Shown: piece after piece, positions 1-8,868 of the stretch | How positions within the stretch are numbered: position 1 is the stretch's first letter | How the letters are laid out: each line of letters opens with the position of its first letter | Source: Comamonas fluminis | Lineage (GTDB): Bacteria > Pseudomonadota > Gammaproteobacteria > Burkholderiales > Burkholderiaceae_C | Direction: 5' to 3' | Assembly (NCBI RefSeq): GCF_019186805.1 | Contig: NZ_CP066783.1 | Coordinates: 2,989,501-3,053,500, forward strand | Length of the DNA stretch: 64,000 nucleotides | Program-made: the position numbers and the translations under genes | The notes under the pieces: generated by a model | Seen by the model: the letters and a program-made list of their open reading frames with translations, nothing else | Databases searched by the model: none | What the model was told of the DNA's origin: nothing

Positions 1-267
1 CTCGTCAAAGACATGGGGGGTGGTCCGGTCCAGCAGCACCTCGACAAAAACCGTCATGCCTACGCCCAGCTTGCGCGGGTTGAGCCGCGCTTCGTAGCCG
101 AGGATGTAGCCATCGCGTGTGAGCCGCGTCACACGGGCCTGGACGGCGGTGGGCGACAGCGCGACTTGATCGGCCAGGCGCAGATTGGATATGCGGCCAT
201 CGGTTTGCAGAATTGCCAATATCTTGCGGTCAATTCTGTCCAAATCCACTTCCAGAATCTCATTCAT
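1..267 (-). CDS. Lrp/AsnC-family regulator, N-terminal part (probable putA regulator)
   Basis: The 89 codons visible start at an ATG at 267 and run off the left edge, so the effector-binding RAM domain is mostly missing. The protein begins MNEILEVDLDRIDRKIL and shows the family's N-terminal helix-turn-helix (ISNLRLADQVALSPTAVQAR, about residues 33-52), followed by the start of the ligand domain (GVGMTVFVEVLLDRTT). It is transcribed divergently from putA across a 168-bp gap. Lrp-type activators in this position (PutR, BkdR-like) respond to proline and switch on putA in alpha- and betaproteobacteria. This PutA has no DNA-binding domain of its own, so that role fits well. Family assignment is firm; the target is inferred from position. 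Confidence 0.88.
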   Translation of the reverse strand, partial: MNEILEVDLDRIDRKILAILQTDGRISNLRLADQVALSPTAVQARVTRLTRDGYILGYEARLNPRKLGVGMTVFVEVLLDRTTPHVFDE

Positions 268-435
268 TGGTGAAATCCTCTTTTGAATTCACAAAATATA
301 GTGATTCATTCTTTGGTAGACCAGCAATGATTTCCCCTATGTAGACACCACGCCGCAAGCGGCTTGCAATGCAGGTGTGCACATGGTGATGGCAGCGCAC
401 CCTCCCGCTGTCTGGCCCGCATTCCTTCGACCGCT
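268..435. promoter_or_regulatory. Divergent lrp-putA promoter region
   Basis: This is a 168-bp intergenic stretch between two divergently transcribed genes. The first ~50 bases are AT-rich (TTGAATTCACAAAATATAG at 283-301), which suits Lrp binding and the promoters. I did not identify defined -35/-10 pairs with confidence. Confidence 0.4.
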
Positions 436-3400
436 ATGCAGACAAACTCCTCTGTATTCACCCCGCTGCCAAGCGCCACCCGCCCTGCCGACGCACTGCG
501 CCGCGCCATCACGGCCGCCACGCGCATGAACGAGCCCGAGGCGGTCACGCAGCTGCTGCCTGCGGCCATCCTGCCCGCCGCCCAGGCCGCAGAGATCGCA
601 GCCCATGCCCAGCGGCTGGTGGAGCAATTGCGTGCACAGCCTGCCAGCGTGGGCCGTCAGGGGCTGGTGCAAGGCTTGCTGCAGGAGTTTTCGCTGTCGT
701 CGCAAGAAGGCGTGGCCCTGATGTGCTTGGCCGAAGCGCTGCTGCGCATTCCCGATGCCGATACCCGCGACGCGCTGATTCGCGACAAGTTGCGCGGTGG
801 TGACTGGCAGGCGCATCTGGGCAAAAGCCCCTCGCTGTTTGTCAACGCCGCGGCCTGGGGGCTGGTGATTACCGGCAAGCTGGTGGATACGCACAGCGAA
901 TCGGGCCTGCTCTCGGCCCTCAAGCGACTGACGGCCAGAGGTGGCGAGCCACTGGTGCGCAAGGGCGTAGACATGGCCATGCGCCTGATGGGCGAGCAGT
1001 TTGTGATGGGCGAGACCATTGCCCAAGCCCTCAAACGCGCCCGCGAACTGCAGGCCAAGGGCTTTCGCTATTCCTACGACATGCTGGGCGAAGCGGCGCT
1101 TACCGCCGACGATGCACAACGCTATCTGCAGTCGTATGTGGATGCCATTGACGCCATTGGCAAAGCCAGCAACGGCAGCGGCATTTACGAAGGGCCCGGC
1201 ATTTCCATCAAGCTCAGCGCCCTGCACCCGCGCTACAGCCGTGCGCAGTGGCAGCGCGTGATGGATGAGCTGCTGCCCCGCGTGCTGCAACTGTGCGAGC
1301 AGGCGAAACGCTACAACATCGGCATCAATATCGACGCCGAGGAAGCGGACCGGCTGGAGCTGTCGCTGGACCTGCTGGAGCAGTTGGCCCATGCGCCCAG
1401 TCTGGCCGGCTGGAACGGGCTGGGTTTTGTGATTCAGGCCTATCAAAAGCGCTGCCCCTACGTGATCGACTATCTGGTCGATCTGGCCCGGCGCAGCAGC
1501 CGCCACCTGATGGTGCGACTGGTCAAAGGCGCGTACTGGGACAGCGAAATCAAGCGTGCCCAGATGGATGGCCTGGCCGACTACCCGGTGTACACCCGCA
1601 AGCACCACACAGACGTTGCCTATATCGCCTGCGCCCGCAAGCTGCTGGCCGCGCCAGACGCGATTTACCCGCAATTTGCCACGCACAACGCCCAGACCGT
1701 GGCCACCATTGAATCACTCGCCAGCGCACAACCATACAGCGCGGGCCGCTATGAATTTCAATGTCTGCACGGCATGGGCGAGCCGCTGTACCGCAACGTG
1801 GTTGAAGCAGCAGACAGCGCCGCACGCCGCCCCTGCCGTATCTATGCGCCTGTGGGCACGCATGAAACGCTGCTGGCCTATCTGGTGCGCCGTTTGCTGG
1901 AAAACGGGGCCAACAGCTCTTTTGTGCATCGCATTGCCGACCCCGACTGGCCCATCTCAGATTTGATAGCAGCCCCCGCAGATCAAACCTTGACTGAAGG
2001 CCAAAATGGCTCTAACTCTGTCGGCCTGCCCCACCCACACATCGCCCTGCCCCGTGCGCTGCTGGGCGCACAGCGCCAGAACTCTGACGGACTGGATTTG
2101 AGCGACGACGGCACGCTGGCCGCCCTGGCCCAGACGCTGCAATCGACAGCGCCTGCCGCCGCAGAAAAGCAAGCCGACGCCATCACCAACCCCGCCAACC
2201 ACAGCGAGGTGCTGTGCCATGTGCCAGAGACCACGCCCGCACAGCTGCAGCAGGCGCTGGCAATGGCCGATGCAGCCCAGCGCGGCTGGAGTGCCACACC
2301 CGCCGCGCAGCGTGCCAGCACACTGGAGGCTGCTGCCCAGCGGTACCAGGACCAGATGCAGCCGCTGATGGCGCTGCTGATGCGCGAGGCGGGCAAAACC
2401 GCGGCCAATGCGGTATCCGAAGTGCGCGAAGCCGTTGATTTTTTGCGCTACTACGCCGCGCAATTGCGCAGACAGGATGCCGATGGCTTGCTGGCTGCGG
2501 GCATTGGCCCGGTGGTCTGCATCAGCCCCTGGAATTTTCCGCTGGCCATCTTCACCGGCCAGATTGCCGCTGCGCTGGCTGCGGGCAATACGGTGCTGGC
2601 CAAGCCTGCCGAGCAAACACCGCTGATCGCCATCGAGGCCGTGCGCCTGCTGCATCAGGCAGGCATTGCGCCCGAAGTGCTGCAACTGCTGCCCGGTCGT
2701 GGCGAGACCGTAGGCGCACCGCTGGTAGCCGATGCGCGGGTGGCGGGCGTGCTGTTTACCGGCTCCACCGAAGTGGCGCGTCTTTTGAATCAGCAGACCG
2801 CCAAGCGCCTGCGCACCGATGGCGAGCCCGTGGTGCTGGTGGCCGAAACTGGTGGCCAGAACGCAATGATCGTGGACTCATCCGCGCTGGTAGAACAAGC
2901 CGTGCTGGACATTGTTTCCTCCGCCTTTGACAGCGCGGGCCAGCGCTGCTCGGCCCTGCGTCTACTGTGTGTGCAAAACGACTGCGCCGACCGCGTCATC
3001 GCCATGCTCAAAGGCGCCATGCAAGAGCTGCGCTGTGGCGACCCCGCCCTGCTGGCCACCGATATTGGCCCGGTCATTGATGCCGAAGCCAAGGCAGGCA
3101 TTGAGCAGCACATCGCCAAACTCAAAGCACAGGGCCTGAAAATTCACCAATCGCCGCTGGCTGAAAGCCTTGCCGCACAAGGCCACTTTGTGCCGCCCAC
3201 GCTGATTGAACTGAGCGATCTGCAAAGCCTGCAGCGCGAAGTCTTTGGCCCGGTACTGCATGTGTTGCGCTACCAGCGCCGCGAGCTGCCGCAACTGCTG
3301 GAGCCCATCAACGCGCTGGGCTATGGCCTGACCATGGGCTTGCACACCCGCATTGATGAAACCGTGCAACAGGTCGCGCAGGCCGCGCATGTGGGCAATC

Positions 3401-4176
3401 TGTATGTGAACCGCAATATGGTGGGTGCCGTGGTGGGCGTGCAGCCTTTTGGTGGCGAAGGCCTGTCTGGCACCGGGCCCAAGGCGGGCGGGCCGCTGTA
3501 TCTGCCGCGCCTGCAGCAAGCAGCCAGCACGCCATTACAGTTGCTGGCCAGCGTGCTGCAGCAATGCGGGCCCGCGCAGACCATCGACACAAGCTCTGCC
3601 CAACCCTTGCAGGTTTTGGTGGACTGGGCCAACGCCCAGAACAATGCCCAGAGCAATGCACCGGTTGACTCCATCCAGCAATTGCTGACCCAGCTCCCCA
3701 CTCTGCAAGCCGCACGCCTGTTGCCCGGCCCCACGGGCGAGCGCAACCTCTACACCCTGACCGGCAAGCCCCGCACGCTGTGCCTGGCGCAAAGCAAAGC
3801 CACGCTGCTGCAGCAGCTGGCTGGCGCACTGGCCAGCGGCTCTCAGGCCATCTGGGTCAACACCGCCATCAGCACCGACCTGTTTGCCAGCCTGCCGACC
3901 GAGCTGCGTGCACATATCGAACTGCTTGCGCATGGACTGCCGCTGCCTGATATCGCCCAGAACACCGCCATGGACAGCGCCTTGCTAGAGTGTGATGACG
4001 CGCAGTTTCTGCAATGGTCTCAGGCCTTGGCCCAGCGCAGCGGCCCGCTGGTGCTGCCCGTGCGCTGCCATGCCGATCAGCCCCTGCGGCTGGAGCGGCT
4101 GTGGCATGAACGTGCGCTGTCGCACAACACGGCGGCTGCGGGGGGCAACGCGGCACTTATGACTCTCTCCCCCTGA
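436..4176 (+). CDS. putA: Bifunctional proline dehydrogenase / P5C dehydrogenase
   Basis: This enzyme oxidises proline to pyrroline-5-carboxylate (FAD, electrons to quinone) and then to glutamate (NAD+). The ATG at 436 gives 1246 aa; an upstream in-frame ATG at 364 gives an atypical extension. Domains in order are a helical dimerisation/arm region, the PRODH barrel (RLVKGAYWDSEIKRAQ near residue 362), a linker near residues 510-560, the P5C dehydrogenase domain (PWNFPLAIFTGQIAAALAAG; catalytic Cys near 838 in GQRCSALR), and a C-terminal ALDH-like tail. There is no N-terminal ribbon-helix-helix domain, unlike the ~1320-aa trifunctional E. coli PutA, so regulation probably comes from the adjacent Lrp protein. 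The linker contains a piece resembling the dispersed TAGCTGC repeat (about 1962-2016). The stop codon lies inside a 3' repeat element. Confidence 0.96.
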   Translation: MQTNSSVFTPLPSATRPADALRRAITAATRMNEPEAVTQLLPAAILPAAQAAEIAAHAQRLVEQLRAQPASVGRQGLVQGLLQEFSLSSQEGVALMCLAEALLRIPDADTRDALIRDKLRGGDWQAHLGKSPSLFVNAAAWGLVITGKLVDTHSESGLLSALKRLTARGGEPLVRKGVDMAMRLMGEQFVMGETIAQALKRARELQAKGFRYSYDMLGEAALTADDAQRYLQSYVDAIDAIGKASNGSGIYEGPGISIKLSALHPRYSRAQWQRVMDELLPRVLQLCEQAKRYNIGINIDAEEADRLELSLDLLEQLAHAPSLAGWNGLGFVIQAYQKRCPYVIDYLVDLARRSSRHLMVRLVKGAYWDSEIKRAQMDGLADYPVYTRKHHTDVAYIACARKLLAAPDAIYPQFATHNAQTVATIESLASAQPYSAGRYEFQCLHGMGEPLYRNVVEAADSAARRPCRIYAPVGTHETLLAYLVRRLLENGANSSFVHRIADPDWPISDLIAAPADQTLTEGQNGSNSVGLPHPHIALPRALLGAQRQNSDGLDLSDDGTLAALAQTLQSTAPAAAEKQADAITNPANHSEVLCHVPETTPAQLQQALAMADAAQRGWSATPAAQRASTLEAAAQRYQDQMQPLMALLMREAGKTAANAVSEVREAVDFLRYYAAQLRRQDADGLLAAGIGPVVCISPWNFPLAIFTGQIAAALAAGNTVLAKPAEQTPLIAIEAVRLLHQAGIAPEVLQLLPGRGETVGAPLVADARVAGVLFTGSTEVARLLNQQTAKRLRTDGEPVVLVAETGGQNAMIVDSSALVEQAVLDIVSSAFDSAGQRCSALRLLCVQNDCADRVIAMLKGAMQELRCGDPALLATDIGPVIDAEAKAGIEQHIAKLKAQGLKIHQSPLAESLAAQGHFVPPTLIELSDLQSLQREVFGPVLHVLRYQRRELPQLLEPINALGYGLTMGLHTRIDETVQQVAQAAHVGNLYVNRNMVGAVVGVQPFGGEGLSGTGPKAGGPLYLPRLQQAASTPLQLLASVLQQCGPAQTIDTSSAQPLQVLVDWANAQNNAQSNAPVDSIQQLLTQLPTLQAARLLPGPTGERNLYTLTGKPRTLCLAQSKATLLQQLAGALASGSQAIWVNTAISTDLFASLPTELRAHIELLAHGLPLPDIAQNTAMDSALLECDDAQFLQWSQALAQRSGPLVLPVRCHADQPLRLERLWHERALSHNTAAAGGNAALMTLSP
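1962..2016 (+). repeat. TAGCTGC-type dispersed repeat fragment inside putA
   Basis: The stretch TTTGATAGCAGCCCCCGC followed by TGAAGGCCAAAATGGCTCT resembles the short dispersed repeat seen in intergenic positions elsewhere in this window (TTTGATAGCTGC ... AGGCCAAAA). It is translated in frame and falls in the PutA linker between the two catalytic domains, a place that tolerates insertion. The match is partial, so the assignment is moderate. Confidence 0.45.
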
Positions 4177-4290
4177 GGCGCTAACGCGCCTTCCCCCTCT
4201 CTCTACGCGCTTCGCGCTGCGGGAGGGGGACAGCACCGTCGCTGCGAGGCGGCTCTTGCTCGGCGCTCTGGCTTGCGGTGCGCCAGTTTT
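4165..4290 (+). repeat. 3'-adjacent structured repeat, copy A (after putA)
   Basis: This is one of six related elements in the window that lie directly 3' of a gene in the sense orientation. It begins with the shared CCCCCTGA, which here supplies the putA stop codon. It continues with stem 1 (GGCGC/GCGCC), a TTCCCCCTCTCTC/GGGAGGGGGA stem enclosing GCGCTTCGCGC, and a third stem around GGCGGCTCTTGC. Confidence 0.85.
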
Positions 4291-4320
4291 TTGCGCTGCG
4301 CTTATGCGCCATCAAATAGA

Positions 4321-4361
4321 GAGCACCCAGCGCAAGCAGTACCTGCGCTGGGTGCTCTTTT
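4321..4361. terminator. Bidirectional rho-independent terminator
   Basis: There is a perfect 14-bp stem (GAGCACCCAGCGCA paired with TGCGCTGGGTGCTC) with a 9-base loop, followed by TTTT on the plus strand. It lies between the convergent putA and mop-like genes. On the minus strand the run after the stem is weaker. Confidence 0.85.
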
Positions 4362-4378
4362 GATCGAAGTTGTGCGAT

Positions 4379-4594
4379 TTACAGCTTGGCGATGGACACC
4401 TCGGTGGATTTGACCAGCGCCACAACTTCCGAGCCTACATCCAGGCCCAGATCATTGACCGAGCGCGTGGTGATGACCGAGGTGACGATGCCCCAGGGCG
4501 TTTCCACATCCACTTCCGACACCACATCACCACGGATGATTTCCTTGACCTTGCCCTTGAACTGGTTGCGCACATTGATGGCCTGAATCGACAT
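4379..4594 (-). CDS. Mop/TOBE-domain small molybdate-binding protein
   Basis: This 71-aa protein (ATG at 4594) consists of a single TOBE/Mop domain: MSIQAINVRNQFKGKVKEII, then SEVDVETPWGIVTSVITTRS and VGSEVVALVKSTEVSIA. Molbindins of this size assemble into hexamers that bind molybdate or tungstate in the cytoplasm. A longer in-frame start at 4678 exists, but its extra 28 residues do not resemble the family. It lies 136 bp downstream of tauC on the same strand and could be read through from the tau operon, though no molybdoenzyme is encoded nearby. The family is clear; the physiological role here is not. Confidence 0.85.
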   Translation of the reverse strand: MSIQAINVRNQFKGKVKEIIRGDVVSEVDVETPWGIVTSVITTRSVNDLGLDVGSEVVALVKSTEVSIAKL

Positions 4595-4730
4595 AAACAC
4601 TCTCCTGAAAAGTCTGTTTCTGAAAGCGGTGCGGCGATTGCTGCACCGATGAAATCCATTCTGGATGGCGGATTTCAAAACTCAAACAAATAAGAAATTA
4701 AATTTTTATTCCTTAAACATCTTTAGAGCT

Positions 4731-5636
4731 TTAACGACCATGCCAGGGCAGCAACCATTGCTCCAGCCTGCGCAGCAAGCCGTCCAGCAGCAGCGCAATG
4801 GCCCCGATGACAAAAATGCCCATCACCACCACATCGGTGCGCAAAAAGTTCGAGGCGTTGAGCACCATCTGCCCCAGCCCCTGCGTGGCGGCCACCATTT
4901 CGGCGGCCACCAGCGTGGTCCAGGCAAAGCCCATGGCAATGCGCAGGCCCACCAGAATGTCGGGCAAGGCCGCCGGAACAATGGCGTGGCGCAATAACTG
5001 CCAGCGCGTGGCGCCCAGAGAGCGCAGCGCGTTGATCTGCTCGGCGCTGGCGTTGCGCGTGCCTGCACGTGCGGCCAAGGCCATGGGGGCAAAGCAGGCC
5101 AGGTAAATCAGCAGCCATTTCGAGGCCTCGTCAATGCCCAACCAGATCACCACCAGCGGCAGATAGGCCAGCGGCGGCAGCGGGCGGTAGAACTCCAGCA
5201 CCGGATCCAGCACCACCTGCGCCCAGCGGTTCACGCCCATGGCAATGCCCACGGGCACGGCGGTGATGACGGCCAGTGTGAAGGCGCCCAGCACGCGCAG
5301 ACTGCTCCACTGCGCATGCACCCACAGCGCGTCGCCGCCCTGAATATCACCGCGCCAGGCCTGGGCAAAGGCTTTGACGACGGCCTCTGGCGGCGGCAGG
5401 AACAGCGGCGGCACCCAGCGCTGCTCGGTCGCCAGCCACCACAGCGCCAGCCAGGCGGCCACGCTGAGCAGCGCCCACCAGCGGCGCGGGCTGGGCCGGT
5501 GATTGCGAAACGGCGCGACCGCCGGAATATCGGCGACGGCAGGCACCGCTTCTGTGGCTGGCGACCGGGCCTCGGTTTGCGGCGGTCGCTGAGCCGCCAG
5601 AGCCGGGCCTGCGGAGGAAAAAGTGCTTGTACTCAT
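4731..5636 (-). CDS. tauC: Taurine ABC transporter permease
   Basis: This 301-aa inner-membrane permease has six to seven hydrophobic segments and the binding-protein-dependent permease signature (EQINALRSLGATRWQLLRHA, about residues 197-216). The first ~50 residues are a Pro/Ala-rich cytoplasmic leader longer than in E. coli TauC (275 aa). The substrate is inferred from TauC/SsuC-type similarity and from tauA, tauB and tauD in the same locus. It is the last gene of tauABC, 94 bp after the tauB stop. SsuC-like paralogues look similar, so taurine is judged from context. Confidence 0.9.
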   Translation of the reverse strand: MSTSTFSSAGPALAAQRPPQTEARSPATEAVPAVADIPAVAPFRNHRPSPRRWWALLSVAAWLALWWLATEQRWVPPLFLPPPEAVVKAFAQAWRGDIQGGDALWVHAQWSSLRVLGAFTLAVITAVPVGIAMGVNRWAQVVLDPVLEFYRPLPPLAYLPLVVIWLGIDEASKWLLIYLACFAPMALAARAGTRNASAEQINALRSLGATRWQLLRHAIVPAALPDILVGLRIAMGFAWTTLVAAEMVAATQGLGQMVLNASNFLRTDVVVMGIFVIGAIALLLDGLLRRLEQWLLPWHGR

Positions 5637-5730
5637 ATCAGTAGCCCCTGTTCGGGTCTGTCAGCGGCAGCAAATGCCTTGTATGGCTGCAGCGCTTTCA
5701 GATAAAGCGCATGAAGCTATTTTTTTGATA

Positions 5731-6564
5731 TCAAACTGGTGCTAGTTCGACGTCTGATGCCTGCGCAATGGCGGCCATCAGGTGCTCCCGCATGGAAATA
5801 AATTCGGGCAGAGACTTCACTGATCTGGCGCTTTCCCCCGTCAGATAGCGACGGCCAAAATCCACGTTCAGACTTTCGGTAATGCGGCCCGGGCGCGGTG
5901 CCATCACGATGATGCGCGTGGCCAGAAACAGCGCTTCCTCCACATCGTGGGTGATGAAAAACACGGTGCGGCGCGTGGCACGCGCCTCGGCCCACAGCTT
6001 CAGGATCAGCTCTTGCAAAGCCTCGCGCGTGAAAACATCCAGCGCGCCCAGTGGCTCATCCATCAGCAGCAGATCGGCGCTGCCCGCCAGCGCCCGCGCA
6101 ATGCCCACGCGCTGCTGCATGCCGCCCGACAGTTGCCAGGGATAGTCGCGCGCACGCTGCGCCAGCCCCACATGGGCCAGCTGCTGCAGCGCAATGCGGT
6201 GGCGTTCCTCACGCCCCACGCCCTGCAGACGCAGGCCCAGCGCCACGTTGTCAATCACATTGAGCCAGGGCAGCAGCGCATGCTTTTGAAACACCACACC
6301 CCGGTCAGCCCCTGCATCCACCACAGCCTGACCGCACCAGGCAATGCGGCCCGCGGACGGAGCGGTAAAGCCCGCGATGCAGTTGAGCAGCGTGGTCTTG
6401 CCGCAGCCCGATGCGCCCACGGCCACCACAAATTCGCCGGGCTCGATATTCAGATCCAGCTGATGCAGGGCCAGGGCCTGCACATCACCCGCCGCTGCAC
6501 CTTCATAGCGCACCGACAAGCCTTGTACAGCCAGACCCTGCACCGACAAAGCCTGATCCATCAG
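5731..6564 (-). CDS. tauB: Taurine ABC transporter ATP-binding protein
   Basis: This 277-aa ABC ATPase has Walker [10 protein letters not shown] (about residues 49-57), the signature [15 protein letters not shown], Walker [13 protein letters not shown] and a switch His in [10 protein letters not shown]. It would energise taurine import with TauA and TauC. I chose the ATG at 6564, which gives a family-typical length. An in-frame GTG at 6600 would overlap the tauA stop and add 12 residues; neither has a strong ribosome-binding site. The last ~30 residues ([18 protein letters not shown]) match the usual C-terminus of this subfamily. Confidence 0.92.
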   Translation of the reverse strand: MMDQALSVQGLAVQGLSVRYEGAAAGDVQALALHQLDLNIEPGEFVVAVGASGCGKTTLLNCIAGFTAPSAGRIAWCGQAVVDAGADRGVVFQKHALLPWLNVIDNVALGLRLQGVGREERHRIALQQLAHVGLAQRARDYPWQLSGGMQQRVGIARALAGSADLLLMDEPLGALDVFTREALQELILKLWAEARATRRTVFFITHDVEEALFLATRIIVMAPRPGRITESLNVDFGRRYLTGESARSVKSLPEFISMREHLMAAIAQASDVELAPV

Positions 6565-6586
6565 GCCCGAGGCTTGCAGCAATGAA

Positions 6587-7609
6587 TCACTGCGCTGCAC
6601 GGCGCACCCAGCTGTCGTTCACGCCTACCGAGTAGTCAGGCAGCAACTGCTGCACCGAGCCCTGGGTCTGCAAAAACTGCGCGGTGGCGGCCAGTGATTT
6701 GGCCACGACCGAGCTCTTGCCGCCACCCAGCCACTGGCTGCTGGCCTGCTCTGCAGGCGGAATAAAGGCGTAAAGCTTGAGGCTGTCCGGCACGCTGGCG
6801 GCTTCAGCACCCGACCACTTGGCCACGGCTTTGACCTCGGGCGAATCTGGTGTCCATGCCGATGGCTTGGCGGTGTAGCGCTGATCGGCCTCGGCCAGTA
6901 CCTTGACGAATTGGGCCAGGAACTCGTCATTGGCCTTGGCAAAATCCGTGCGCACAGCCAGCGCATCAAACGTGGCCTTTCCCGTCTGCGCGGCAATCTG
7001 GCCCGAGGTGGTCAGCACCTGGCCGCTTTGCCTGATCTTGGCCAGCACCGGGTCCCACACAAAAGCGGCATCAATATCGCCGCGCTCCCAGGCCGCCAGA
7101 ATCTCTGGCGGGCGCAGATTGAGAATCTTCACATCCTTGGGGTTCACGCCCGCAGCCTGCAGCGCCACCAGCGCGTGGAAGTGGCTGGTGGAGACATAAG
7201 GAATACCGATCTTCTTGCCCTTGAGATCAGCCAGCGTCCTGGCATTGCTGCCATTGCGGGCCACCAGTGCCTCGGCGTTGTGGATGTTGTCTGCCACCCA
7301 GAAAATCTGAATGGGCACGCCCTGCGACAGCGCGGCGGCAAACGGCGAAGAGCCAGCTTCGCCAATCTGAATGGCACCGCTGGCCAGCGCCCGCGTGACC
7401 TCGGCACCGCTGGCCAGTTTGCGGTAGCTGATCTTGTAGCCCGTGGCTTTTTCCACGGCCTGGGTTTCCTGCGCAAAGCGCCAAGGCAACACCATGTCCT
7501 GGTAGCCAATCACCACTTCACGCGTTTGAGATTGCGCGGGCAATGCCACCGCACCCAGTGCAGAGGCGATCAGGAGCAGAGAAAAAAGACGACGGTTTTT
7601 TTGTGACAT
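6587..7609 (-). CDS. tauA: Taurine-binding periplasmic protein
   Basis: This 340-aa solute-binding protein has a Sec signal peptide ([25 protein letters not shown], cleavage near residue 28). The mature part has the aliphatic sulfonate/taurine-binding fold: [33 protein letters not shown] and [15 protein letters not shown]. It is the first gene of tauABC and is divergent from tauD. Sulfonate-binding proteins share this fold, but the tau gene set makes taurine the likely main substrate. Expression under sulfate limitation would be expected from family knowledge. Confidence 0.93.
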   Translation of the reverse strand: MSQKNRRLFSLLLIASALGAVALPAQSQTREVVIGYQDMVLPWRFAQETQAVEKATGYKISYRKLASGAEVTRALASGAIQIGEAGSSPFAAALSQGVPIQIFWVADNIHNAEALVARNGSNARTLADLKGKKIGIPYVSTSHFHALVALQAAGVNPKDVKILNLRPPEILAAWERGDIDAAFVWDPVLAKIRQSGQVLTTSGQIAAQTGKATFDALAVRTDFAKANDEFLAQFVKVLAEADQRYTAKPSAWTPDSPEVKAVAKWSGAEAASVPDSLKLYAFIPPAEQASSQWLGGGKSSVVAKSLAATAQFLQTQGSVQQLLPDYSVGVNDSWVRRAAQ

Positions 7610-7810
7610 GCGGATGACTCGGTAACGCTTGGTTGGAATGCGCCCAGTCTAGAAATTCCGCCCCCACCTGCATGCGCGTAATTCGCATGTGCTAATGCAA
7701 AAACCGCGCAAGGCAAAAGCCTGACCGCAGGCCACACTGCCAGGCGTCACAGGGCAGCACAAACCGCTGCCCCACTCTTTCCTTTCTCCTGCATTGCTCT
7801 CTTGTTCACC
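7610..7810. promoter_or_regulatory. Divergent tauA-tauD control region
   Basis: This is a 201-bp gap between divergent operons. At about 7670-7698 there is an imperfect inverted arrangement (GCATGCGCG ... CGCATGTGC followed by TAATGC) of the size expected for a LysR-type (CysB/Cbl) or other activator site. No binding site can be assigned from sequence alone. Confidence 0.4.
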
Positions 7811-8650
7811 ATGGATATCCAGCCTCTGGGCCCCGCCTTGGGCGCCACCATTACCGGCGTTGACCTTACCCAGCCTTTGCGCACCGACCTGCGCGACGCA
7901 CTGCATGCCGCGCTGCTGAAGCACCAGGTGCTGTTCTTTGAAAACCAGCCCGTCACGCCACAGCAGCAGCGCGATCTGGCTGCGCAGTTCGGTTCGCTGC
8001 ACATTCACCCCGTGTACCGCAACATCCCCGAAGTGCCCGAAATCATCGTGCTGGACACCGATGACAACAACCCGCCCGACAACGACAACTGGCACACCGA
8101 CATCACCTTTACCGAAGCGCCCGCACAGGCCGCCCTGCTCTCGGCCCGGCTGCTGCCGCCCAGCGGCGGAGACACCCTGTGGGCCAGCAACACCGCTGCA
8201 TTCAACGCCCTGTCCGCACCATGGCAAAAGCTGCTGTCCGGCCTGCATGCCGAGCATGATTTTGTGAAGTCCTTCCCCGCCTGGCGCTTTGCCCGCACGC
8301 CCGAAGAACGCGTGCAATGGGAGGCCGCCAAGGCCAAGCACCCGCCGCTGCTGCACCCCGTCATTCGTACCCACCCCGAAACCGGCCAGCAGGGCCTGTT
8401 TGTCAACGAAGGCTTCACCACCCGCATTGCAGAACTCAGCACCACCGAAAGCGACGCCGTGCTGCGCCAGTTGTTTGCCCATGTGAGCAAGCCCGAGTTC
8501 ACCGTGCGCTGGCGCTGGAAGGTGGGCGACCTCGCTTTCTGGGACAACCGCTGCACCCAGCACTACGCCTGCGCCAATTACCTGCCACACCGCCGCGTGA
8601 TGCACCGCGCAACCGTGCTGGGGGACAGGCCTTTTTATCGGGGGGATTGA
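7811..8650 (+). CDS. tauD: Taurine dioxygenase (2-oxoglutarate/Fe(II)-dependent)
   Basis: This 279-aa enzyme hydroxylates taurine, which then breaks down to sulfite and aminoacetaldehyde and so provides sulfur for assimilation. The iron facial triad is visible as HTD (His95, Asp97) and a distal His251 in CTQHYA; Arg266 in RVMHRA is the usual 2-oxoglutarate ligand. The length matches E. coli TauD (283 aa). The ATG at 7811 was preferred over a TTG three codons upstream. It is divergent from tauABC and followed by its own terminator. Related alkylsulfatase-type dioxygenases exist, but the adjacent importer supports taurine. Confidence 0.94.
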   Translation: MDIQPLGPALGATITGVDLTQPLRTDLRDALHAALLKHQVLFFENQPVTPQQQRDLAAQFGSLHIHPVYRNIPEVPEIIVLDTDDNNPPDNDNWHTDITFTEAPAQAALLSARLLPPSGGDTLWASNTAAFNALSAPWQKLLSGLHAEHDFVKSFPAWRFARTPEERVQWEAAKAKHPPLLHPVIRTHPETGQQGLFVNEGFTTRIAELSTTESDAVLRQLFAHVSKPEFTVRWRWKVGDLAFWDNRCTQHYACANYLPHRRVMHRATVLGDRPFYRGD

Positions 8651-8696
8651 GGGAGTGGGCCAGCTACTGAGACTGCGTTCTACGGCCCCATGAAAC

Positions 8697-8731
8697 AAGC
8701 CCGGGGTTCGGATGAATTTCCGGGCTTTTTT
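8697..8731 (+). terminator. Rho-independent terminator of tauD
   Basis: An AAGCCCGG/CCGGGCTT stem with a 15-base loop is followed by six T residues, 47 bp after the tauD stop. Confidence 0.85.
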
Positions 8732-8807
8732 GGCAGCTATCGACCCATTTCGGACATTGACTCAAGTCGGACAAATAGCATTGGTGTGCAATAAAAATAA
8801 CTAGATT

Positions 8808-8821
8808 GGACAAATTGGTCC
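8808..8821. promoter_or_regulatory. Near-palindromic operator candidate
   Basis: GGACAAATTGGTCC is a 14-bp palindrome with a single mismatched pair, 48 bp upstream of an RHH-type gene. A related half (CGGACAAAT) lies at 8768-8776 in the same orientation. It is a candidate autoregulatory site. Confidence 0.4.
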
Positions 8822-8868
8822 CTGCTGTGTACCATATGGTTCCGATTGGTTCTTTTGTGAGGTGATTT

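Noticed and set aside
337..1686. A 449-codon open frame antisense to putA
   Set aside because: It is the GC-rich shadow of the coding strand: His/Gln/Ala-rich with no domain, and putA is unmistakable.
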